From contig OZ038488.1 of assembly GCA_964036315.1 (NCBI GenBank), positions 65,798,642-65,862,641 of the forward strand: a stretch of DNA of 64,000 nt, written 5' to 3'. The DNA comes from Acanthosepion esculentum (Eukaryota > Mollusca > Cephalopoda > Sepiida > Sepiidae). Below, in pieces: positions 60,901-64,000 of the stretch; within the stretch, counting starts at the first letter, position 1, and every line of letters starts with the position of its first letter. The position numbers were made by a program, and so were the translations under genes. The notes beneath the pieces were generated by a model. That model worked only from the letters and a program-made list of their open reading frames with translations. It searched no databases and was not told the origin of the DNA.

Positions 60901-62012
60901 CCTCACCTTTTGTTTGGAGTAGTGTGGAATGTCAGTATCTGAATTATGTCTTTATTTTCTCTTCAGGTTACTTGTTGCATTTTAGTTGTTGCTGCTGTTA
61001 GTAGTCTTCAAGTGATGTGGTTTCTGCTATTTGGATGGTAGTCCTTAAGTCAAAAAGCCAATGTTTACTGGTGTAATTAAGTGACTGCTTTATTCCATTG
61101 AGATAAATTTAAGTAATCAAACCTAAATAAATGATGAAAAACTTTTGATGATGAAAAAAGCAATGTTTATATCAACTCACAATTTTTTACGAAGGTCTGA
61201 CATCATGCACATTAAATCGGCTTTGGTAAGTTCAAAAAATTCATCAGAAGGTTCTGAAAAGAAAAATATCAGTGTTTAATCCAAGAACATCAGGATAATC
61301 TTAATAATATCAATATAGAGCAAAGACAAGCTAATCTGAATTTGATATTTATCAAACTTAGCTTAATCCAGCACAAGGGTAATTGGCAATAAAACCAAAG
61401 GGAGAAGTTTATACTGAACAAATCTTCCAATCTTTGCCTGTCTTGAAAAAGCAAGCAAAACTCTCTCAAATTTTTTTTGCTCTGGGCTGAATAAAATAAC
61501 ACCAATAGAAGAAATATAACAAAATAGCAAACATTTGCCTTTCAACATTTTTTAAAAATTTGATACTGATCTCTCCTCTGACCTAGCTTTAACAGCTCAA
61601 AAAGAAAAAAAACTGGCTTGAACTCTCAATACCATAAAAATCAAGCAAGTATCATTTCATCATCATTGATCAGACCCCATTATTCTATCGCTCAAGAAAG
61701 TATCCTACTCTTGCTATGCTTCATCTTTACAAGAGTCAGATTAAACCAAAAATGGAGTAAGGCTGCTACACATCAGATGGAGCTGCTTCAATGTCAGATT
61801 AAAAATAAATCCATTACCTTTTAAGAAATTCCTTTGTTTACATGTTGGATATAAAACTGAGTAGATATGAAGCTTTCAAGAAAATAATCTGAGTGAAGAG
61901 GATGTGTTTTCCTTAAAAAGGGAAAACAGAACCATGCTTGTGATGACTTACCTCGGAGCTCGAAACGCGTGAGAATGTGTCTGCCGTGTACGATAAAGCC
62001 GAAAAGAAACAT
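32378..62012 (-). CDS. ASPSCR1: ASPSCR1/TUG, UBX-domain half, seven-exon gene model
   Basis: Minus-strand exons at 62012-61952, 61253-61181, 60548-60400, 58453-58391, 37024-36972, 35557-35506 and 32453-32378 all have AG acceptors and GT donors (except the first exon's 5' end) and join in one frame. The translation carries family blocks in order: SDEFFELTKADL; EEQPLITKSLRESMKN; VVIRVQFPNYLVLQGFFKP; KFVKENLEDKNMDFYIYVTP; PKKVLNDMSENLIQ; ADLVPASIVYFG; YLKKDLTSSL. These match the C-terminal half of ASPSCR1 (TUG, UBXN9), whose UBX domain binds p97/VCP and which, in vertebrates, tethers GLUT4 vesicles and acts at the Golgi/ERGIC. The N-terminal ubiquitin-like domains are not in the window. Introns reach 21 kb and are full of transposons. 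The C-terminus beyond exon 7 is not resolved. Confidence 0.88.
33490..33523 (-). pseudogene. Decayed duplicate of the ADLVPASIVYFG exon
   Basis: The minus-strand GTTATTTTTGGACTGCAAG plus TCAGAAAAAGGT closely matches the 3' half and donor of the exon at 35506-35557 (GTTTATTTCGGCTGCCAA plus TCAGAAAAAGGT). The donor is GTGTCC rather than GTAAGT and the 5' half is not recognisable. Confidence 0.5.
33642..33985 (+). mobile_element. tRNA-derived SINE
   Basis: A-box-like GGTGGAGTAATGGATAACGG and B box GAGTTTGAATTCCAG, then CACTTATGTGCTAATACCC, CAGCTATGGATATATAACAGG and GGTGGCCCTACAACCCTAA. The copy at 40.1 kb matches throughout. Confidence 0.75.
34290..34430 (-). mobile_element. tRNA-type SINE copy without 5S head
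   Basis: Carries AACCCATAGCTGGAAGG ... AAGCTACCCATTACACCACCTGC, as in the 5S-bearing SINEs, but the 5S part is absent beyond CACATCC. Confidence 0.65.
34740..35010 (+). pseudogene. LINE 3' end
   Basis: Encodes SFFYHTSCLWNSLPASCF and PVKFDLQKFKCN before the 3' UTR string CAGTAACCTCTTGTATCCTAG and an A-rich tail. A partial second UTR copy follows at 35110-35265 (AGTAACCCCTTGTGTCTCAG). Confidence 0.7.
35506..35557 (-). CDS. ASPSCR1: ASPSCR1 exon (ADLVPASIVYFGCQSEK)
   Basis: Acceptor TTTTATTACTTCAG, donor GTAAGT. 52 nt; phase 0 start, ends with one extra base. Corresponds to the family block xNLFPAxxVxFG, the last strand of the UBX domain. Confidence 0.92.
36972..37024 (-). CDS. ASPSCR1: ASPSCR1 exon (VTPPKKVLNDMSENLIQ)
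   Basis: Acceptor ACTAATTTTCAG, donor GTAAGC. 53 nt; two bases complete the codon left by the 58.4 kb exon (giving Tyr) and it ends in phase 0. Encodes the family's ITPPKxVLDD loop of the UBX domain, the p97-facing turn. Confidence 0.92.
37169..37258 (-). CDS. ASPSCR1: Candidate 90-nt cassette exon within the UBX region
   Basis: It lies in the intron just upstream of the VTPPKK exon. Acceptor TTGAATTTTTTCAG, donor GTAATA; the 90 nt are open in the required phase (VVSPMEKAKMSLTEIENLS then TREKEFSENR) and inclusion would keep the ASPSCR1 frame. If the donor is ignored, the frame ends after eight more codons. The sequence may be a diverged copy of the next exon (GTGAGTCC / GTGACTCC start). No expression evidence is available. 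Confidence 0.35.
37890..38135 (-). mobile_element. 5S rRNA / tRNA composite SINE
   Basis: On the minus strand 38132-38037 is 5S-derived (GAAGTTAAGCAATGTCAAGC; GTCAGTATCTAGATGGGTGACC). It joins the tRNA-like unit GGTGGTGTAATGGATAATG with B box GAGTTCCAATT. The last 20 or so bases of 5S are missing at the junction. Confidence 0.8.
38207..38543. repeat. Unclassified interspersed repeat with palindromic start
   Basis: Same sequence as 60718-61050 (about 335 bp) with a shorter copy at 35030-35150. It begins at the palindrome GTTTCCTTATAAGGAAAC (38232-38249) and shares AAATCTTTCTCTTAAAATAA and CAAGTGATGTGGTTTCT. Confidence 0.7.
38560..40110. other. Intronic AT-rich sequence
   Basis: A tRNA-like SINE remnant on the minus strand at about 39605-39690 (GGCCGATTGGTAAAGCAC; TTTGATCCC) is the only element noticed, apart from a short TAC/TAA run near 39935-39970. 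Confidence 0.4.
40120..40445 (+). mobile_element. tRNA-derived SINE
   Basis: A-box-like CTGTGAAGTAATGGATAGC, B box AAGTTCGAATTTCAG, then CACTTATGTGCTAATACCC, CCCAGCTATGGGTAAATAGC and GTGGTGCCCCTATGACCC. Second full copy of the 33.6 kb SINE. Confidence 0.8.
41380..41765 (-). mobile_element. tRNA-derived SINE
   Basis: The minus strand starts GGATGTGTGGCTGAGTGGTT (A box TGGCTGAGTGGTTAGA), with B-box-like GGATTTGAATTTGATC 40 bases on, then a long unmatched body. No second copy of the body is in the window. Confidence 0.6.
42947..43338 (+). mobile_element. Internally deleted Tc1/mariner element with TA duplication
   Basis: Inverted ends CAGGGTGTCTGTAAAGTGTG and (inverted) CAGGGTGACCCTAAACTCTG are flanked by TA on both sides (42945-42946, 43339-43340). 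Inside, one short frame joins an N-terminal piece (HGLSKEERIDF) directly to a C-terminal piece (FFFWGMLKEKVHSM, IDDNVELLHQVHVN, KCINLCITNGW), so the catalytic middle was deleted cleanly. Confidence 0.85.
44310..44475 (-). mobile_element. tRNA-type SINE with truncated 5S remnant
   Basis: tRNA part as at 38.0 kb. At the far end GCTTAAAGCATCTGGTATTCC is the 3' end of a 5S copy; the rest of the 5S head is missing. Confidence 0.7.
45033..45085. repeat. (GT)n microsatellite
   Basis: About 26 GT units. Confidence 0.97.
45775..46260 (-). pseudogene. LINE 3' end
   Basis: Minus-strand frame with HWCPDCMNLSMLLGWHLCAT and SSTTSSLALPV resembles LINE reverse transcriptase C-termini; the UTR ends GTGCCTTGCTTGGAGTGAAATG then an A-run (T-run at 45757-45782). 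Same 3' UTR type as 49.9 kb. Confidence 0.6.
47370..47640 (+). pseudogene. LINE ORF2 3' end
   Basis: KKQLKFLVHNEEK near 47390 and KLWRAMITYVLKGHVT at about 47574-47622 match the conserved end of the LINE at 12.9 kb; broken by stops between. A minus-strand tail fragment (TMITYILKGCGI) lies at 47900-47935, so two LINE ends face each other. Confidence 0.7.
48553..48659. mobile_element. MITE with GTGAGGG...GAAAAGTTC inverted ends
   Basis: Left GTGAGGGAGGGGCTGAAAAG, right (inverted) GTGAGGGGTGTTGAAAAG. About 107 bp, non-coding. Best preserved of the three related elements. Confidence 0.7.
49572..49634. repeat. (CA)n(TA)n microsatellite
   Basis: CA units then TA units, directly before a LINE tail. 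Confidence 0.9.
49635..49987 (+). pseudogene. LINE 3' end with 85-bp tandem duplication
   Basis: Starts with LWNSLPYSCFPDKYNLQLF-like coding sequence, then two copies of an 85-bp block (49743 and 49828), then TAACCCCTTGCGTGCTAGTG, an A-run and TA units. The block copies differ at about a dozen sites. Confidence 0.7.
50254..50358. repeat. (GT)n(TA)n(GA)n microsatellite
   Basis: Three dinucleotide blocks in sequence, as at 6.7 kb. Confidence 0.95.
51095..51127. repeat. (GT)n microsatellite
   Basis: GT run. Confidence 0.95.
51438..51490. repeat. (TA)n(CA)n microsatellite
   Basis: TA then CA run, followed by a LINE fragment (about 51540-51660) with KRMLKFLGYIINLEEE. Confidence 0.9.
51980..52632 (-). 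mobile_element. Mariner-type element between mirrored microsatellites
   Basis: The core 52021-52604 has inverted ends (GAGGGTGCGTAGATAAATTG / inverted CGGTGTGATGGATAAATTG). Outside them (TA)n(CA)n on the left mirrors (GT)n(TA)n on the right. The minus strand encodes a decayed transposase: LKLNTEANIKCLEEVMLPW, VKRVAAGKTL, WPHNSPDFNSLDYYL (third catalytic Asp region), GVIDTKNELKARIMAVFTN, KETIQKSCKRF. Stops and a shift interrupt it. Confidence 0.85.
53395..54030 (-). pseudogene. Tc1-like transposase relic
   Basis: The minus strand carries LSDDAKLELCW (canonical WSDESKxExFG), a middle with VPCPYNKN and VSYFVGVSLQK (TVKHGGGSVMVWGCFS region), WSSQTPNLNAIEKL (WPSQSPDLNPIENLW, catalytic Glu region) and KVIARKECTI near the end. 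Many frameshifts. Confidence 0.75.
55212..55715 (-). mobile_element. Mariner relic with inverted ends
   Basis: GATTCAAAAGTAATGCTTCC (left) and inverted GCTCTGAAAGTAATGCCTCC (right), with TA at both outer edges. The minus strand holds remnants of NISLKTLDCSADFG and FHLFRLMKMGYMDDIF, C-terminal parts of a mariner transposase (SLKTxxxIxxLGW...SDFHLFxxMKxxLxGxxF). Confidence 0.7.
56640..57060 (+). pseudogene. Mariner transposase relic
   Basis: Plus-strand pieces KLMLILFLD-stop-NGVVLIDFLV (MLxVFFDxxGVVHxEFLP), ILPDNAPVLNSHITQMN (second catalytic Asp, QDNAxxH) and AYSPDPTPSDFNLFLSVK (third Asp, YSPDLxPSDFxLF), with frameshifts. No inverted ends were identified. Confidence 0.75.
57890..57968. repeat. 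(CT)n(TA)n microsatellite
   Basis: CT units then a long TA run ending in TATG. Confidence 0.95.
58000..58195. mobile_element. PLE-related terminal fragment with hammerhead-like motif
   Basis: GAACATTTGGAC and, near 58168, GTACCTTGTCTGTAGTCTTTAATGAAAC recur in the same order at 19.64-19.74 kb. On the minus strand CTGATGA-A-GTCC-TGAA-GGAC-AAAAC (58060-58030) is a hammerhead-like first core box and perfect stem II hairpin, but GAAA is AAAA. Confidence 0.5.
58391..58453 (-). CDS. ASPSCR1: ASPSCR1 exon (SLYKFVKENLEDKNMDFYI)
   Basis: Acceptor TTTCTTTAG, donor GTGAGT. 63 nt; two bases complete the Val codon begun by the 60.4 kb exon, one base left over. Equals the family block TVxDLxxFVRxxLxxPxxxFYLF of the UBX domain. 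It is followed by the longest firm intron (21.4 kb to 37024). Confidence 0.92.
59190..59345 (+). mobile_element. SINE tail with hammerhead-like motif
   Basis: CCTGATGAAGTCC (59219-59231) ... ACAGCCATAACGCTATGATAAC ... AAAGATGAGGACAATAGTCC; third plus-strand copy of the 9.4 kb family. Confidence 0.6.
59478..60110 (+). pseudogene. Two tandem copies of a LINE reverse transcriptase segment
   Basis: The first copy (59478-59690) reads WVHKKCxxxxGITGRLTGLP-like, DYICRGEVRPIDGR, then VDIEACFCYLGDMLCAGGG. The second (about 59905-60105) reads CVHKKCSRLTELPDYIC, PRCHGKVHPIDNRPN, MDIEQCFCYLGDMLCAGGD. The Cys-containing VHKKC...CPRC block followed by FCYLGDMLCAGGGxE is familiar from invertebrate LINEs. 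Spacing is about 427 bp. A 5S-type SINE truncates the second copy. Confidence 0.7.
60085..60245 (-). mobile_element. 5S rRNA / tRNA composite SINE
   Basis: On the minus strand 60240-60141 is 5S-derived (AAAGTTAAGCAATGTTGAACC; GGTGACTGCTTGGGGATACC; AGTGCCGTAAGC, the true 3' end of 5S). It joins GTATATGTGGATGGTGTAGTGGAGATTGG of the tRNA-like unit. The first 20 or so bases of 5S are missing. Confidence 0.8.
60400..60548 (-). CDS. ASPSCR1: ASPSCR1 exon (EEQPLITKSLRESMKN...QFPNYLVLQGFFKP)
   Basis: Acceptor TTGTTCTCTATTAAAAAG, donor GTATTA. 149 nt. Its first base completes the Leu codon of the previous exon; one base is left over. Contains the start of the UBX fold (VVIRVQFPNYLVLQGFF; family RVxFPDRYVLQGFFRPSE) and the preceding linker helix. 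The best single match to ASPSCR1 in the window. Confidence 0.96.
60718..61050. repeat. Unclassified interspersed repeat, second copy
   Basis: Matches 38207-38543 in the same orientation, including the near-palindrome GTTTCCCTATAAGGAAAC (60737-60754). Confidence 0.7.
61181..61253 (-). CDS. ASPSCR1: ASPSCR1 exon (SDEFFELTKADL...)
   Basis: Acceptor TATTTTTCTTTTCAG, donor GTGAGT. 73 nt. Two bases complete the Glu codon from the first exon; ends in phase 2. Encodes the family block LPDEFFELTxxDxxxxxxxLKxxR just before the UBX domain. Confidence 0.94.
61952..62012 (-). CDS. ASPSCR1: First coding exon of the short ASPSCR1 transcript
   Basis: The ATG at 62012-62010 has a good context (GCGGCCATGT) and an in-frame TAA ten codons upstream. 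It encodes MFLFGFIVHGRHILTRFELR and ends with one base before GTAAGT. Spliced to the 61.25 kb exon it reads ...LREPSDEFFELT with no frame change. The peptide itself does not resemble the ASPSCR1 regions I know. A CpG-rich region covers and precedes it, as for a promoter-proximal exon. Confidence 0.7.
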
Positions 62013-62370
62013 GGCCGCTGTCGAAGATGCAATTTATGCACGCCAGTCTCGTCCAAAACGAGATTATACCAGTACACATGCAAATTTCAGCAGTGTCGGA
62101 CTAGCATAAAAAGGCGAGGCGCCAGCAGTAGACAGACGGCGAATCATTTAGTGAGCTTCGTGCAACAGAGTTGGACGTGCGAATTGACTGGCGAACAAAG
62201 AGACAGTTGAGGTAGGCACATCTGATTTGGATGTCCGTTTCACGATTGCCAGGTGTAACAGCCGAGAAAAGGAGTCTCGCAATTCATTTCTTTGAGGCGA
62301 CCGACGGCGAAGAATCACAGCTGGTTTGCCGGCAAATGGCGCACTGCACTCTCTGACCCCTCTCTCGTCA
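61955..62370 (-). promoter_or_regulatory. CpG-rich putative promoter of short ASPSCR1 transcript
   Basis: The only GC- and CpG-rich block in the window (many CG, e.g. GGCGACCGACGGCGAAG near 62297). It includes ATGGCGCA and AATGGCG-type motifs. It sits at the 5' edge of the first coding exon on the minus strand. The transcription start is not located; a divergent plus-strand transcript is possible but no coding exon was found there. Confidence 0.55.
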
Positions 62371-62392
62371 CTTTTTTTTCTACAATGCCTGC

Positions 62393-62394
<2 letters not shown>

Positions 62395-62454
<60 letters not shown>
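62395..62454. repeat. (TA)n microsatellite
   Basis: TA run that abuts the mariner left end. Confidence 0.97.
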
Positions 62455-62457
<3 letters not shown>

Positions 62458-62996
62458 GTCTAATCAAAAAGTATCGGGACTGTTCTAAGATAACAGAGCT
62501 GAAGTACGTAAAGTGAAGCACTTGACACAGATTGATCTTGAACTCTGTTGTTCATGCACATTAAGTTATAATGTCCTCGCTCACTTCCACTGTTTATAAC
62601 AGTGCTCGGAAGGAAAGTGCGTAGAGTGCAGTCTTCTCACCAAACCACAAAGGTTTCATTGGTGGCCATGGCTTGTGCAGCAGTTTTTGGCCAAGCACTA
62701 CATTCCCCAGGTCTGACAACAACTGCATTCCCCAGATCTCAACCCTTGCAGCTTTCTCCTCTTCAAAAATCAAATCTCACTTGAAAGGTACAAGATTTCA
62801 AGACATTGAGGCAATCCTAGAGAATGCAATGAGGCAGCTGCTCGCCTGAGTTCAAGGAATGCTTCCATCCATAGAAACAATGCTGGATAAAGTTTGTAAC
62901 TTCAGAAGGGGACTACCTCGAAGGAGATTAAATGCCAAATTGATGTGTTGTTTTTTCTTTTTATGGCACCAGTGCAGATATGTTTTAATCAGGCCA
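62455..62996 (+). mobile_element. Internally deleted mariner element
   Basis: Left end GGTCTAATCAAAAAGTATC, right end (inverted) GGCCTGATTAAAACATATC. The plus strand in the right half encodes a mariner C-terminus across frames: IKSHLKGTRFQDIEAILE, NAMRQLLA, QCWIKFVTSEGDYLEGD (canonical KGxRFxDxxxIxxNAxxxLxxI ... WxKCIxxxGDYFEGD). The catalytic middle is missing. Confidence 0.8.
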
Positions 62997-64000
62997 CACA
63001 CAGACACACATACATATATATATCTCATTTATTTATAATATCATTTATATATAATAATCATTTATTTGAAAATTATAACATAAATATGTTATAAAATCAC
63101 TACAAAAATAGCCATTTTGTTTCAACGCCTCTTGTGTCTTATCAAGTGATGATGTTGAATGTAGAATAAAGGGTTTTAAAAGATTCAAATTAATTAACCA
63201 CCCCTTGCAAGGGGGAAATGCTGCTACATAAGCTGGAATGACCAATCAAAATACAAGTATACGGGAATTCAAAAAGCTTGACAACGAAACAAGGTTATAA
63301 TAACTGTTAAATGCTTTAAATTTGGGGTTATACCAAAATAGAATTTATTCTAACTAATAAGTATTAAATTATACGATAAAAGTTGAAATTAAAAATTACC
63401 CATTTTAAAATCTAAATTTAAACTCTATTAAGTTTAAAATTATAAAATTACTAAGGAAAAAAGAAAAAATACATATGTTATTCTATTTATTTTGTTTTTA
63501 TTGAAATTAAGTTGGAATAAATGTTAAGATCGACTGCTCTTAACTTCATGACAACATGGATACATTTGAATTCTAAGCATAGGCAGGGTATGATGACATC
63601 TTGCGAAAGACAATATATACACAATCAGATTATAATACATAAGCAGGCAGACATATTTAGATATATACACACACAAAAAGTGACAAGACAGGAAATATCT
63701 CCACAACCCTTTACAAAAAAAAAAAAAAACACATACACAATTAAATATGCACGCAAGTTACCATACACATAGACACCGATAAAGACACGTACATACACCC
63801 ACATACATTGACATAGACACTCCGATAAAACAATCAAGAAATATTCAAGATTGAAAGTGTTATTAAACGAATTCTAACCACTTATTAAAATATAACTTAT
63901 ATGGGCAAATATACATAGATAAAAATGGTCTAATAGGCCAGATAAACAAACAATAGTGAAAGAAAGGACATTAAAACAGATATATACATATAAAAAATAA
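62997..64000. other. AT-rich sequence upstream of the CpG block
   Basis: CA/TA-rich strings at 62995-63022 and an A-run at 63715-63729. On the minus strand at about 63160-63117 CTTGATAAGACACAAGAGGC then GTTGAAAC recalls the SINE/PLE tail motif. No coding exon is recognised, so any N-terminal ASPSCR1 exons would lie beyond 64 kb. Confidence 0.4.

Noticed and set aside
61977..62210. Plus-strand frame with several Cys residues over the CpG block
   Set aside because: It is antisense to the first ASPSCR1 exon and its promoter; no zinc-finger spacing is met.

Overview
The window is nuclear DNA of an animal, most likely a coleoid cephalopod such as an octopus. It is AT-rich, full of TA, CA and GA microsatellites, and packed with decayed LINE, SINE, mariner and Penelope-like relics. 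Coding information comes in short exons separated by introns of 0.7 to 21 kb. The species is an inference from the repeat mix and the gene structure, not something the sequence proves.

The one host gene I recognise is on the minus strand. Seven consecutive coding exons between 62.0 and 32.4 kb join in perfect reading phase, each with GT/AG borders, and encode the C-terminal half of ASPSCR1/TUG, including its UBX domain. The first exon lies beside a CpG-rich stretch at 62.0-62.35 kb and has its own ATG after an in-frame stop. The window therefore predicts a short protein that has the UBX domain but not the N-terminal ubiquitin-like part of the family. A 90-base, phase-preserving candidate cassette exon (37.2 kb) and a decayed copy of another exon (33.5 kb) lie in the introns. 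A possible last exon is at 14.0 kb.

Most of the rest is mobile DNA. At 1-2.6 kb is a nearly intact Penelope-like element (RT, Cys cluster, GIY-YIG) that runs off the left edge. It is followed by an LTR-like segment with a TATA box, ETS-, YY1- and Staf-like motifs and a hammerhead ribozyme whose core is intact. A second, more decayed Penelope lineage lies at 17.3-19.75 kb with a hammerhead relic upstream. A Merlin (ISXO2-like) DNA transposon with inverted repeats and an 8-bp target duplication is at 28.1-29.4 kb. Mariner/Tc1 relics occur at 10.6, 22.9, 42.9, 52.0, 53.4, 55.2, 56.6 and 62.5 kb, with a possible ninth at 25.9 kb. LINE 3' ends are scattered in both orientations.

One SINE family has a 5S rRNA-derived head on some copies, joined to a tRNA-like unit. 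Another carries a hammerhead-like motif in its tail. A 1.6 kb purine-rich minisatellite (23-bp then 28-bp units) lies at 30.6-32.3 kb, just downstream of the last firm ASPSCR1 exon; the long open frames over it are repeat artefacts. Apart from the ASPSCR1 exons, nearly everything from 14 to 62 kb looks like intron filled by transposons.
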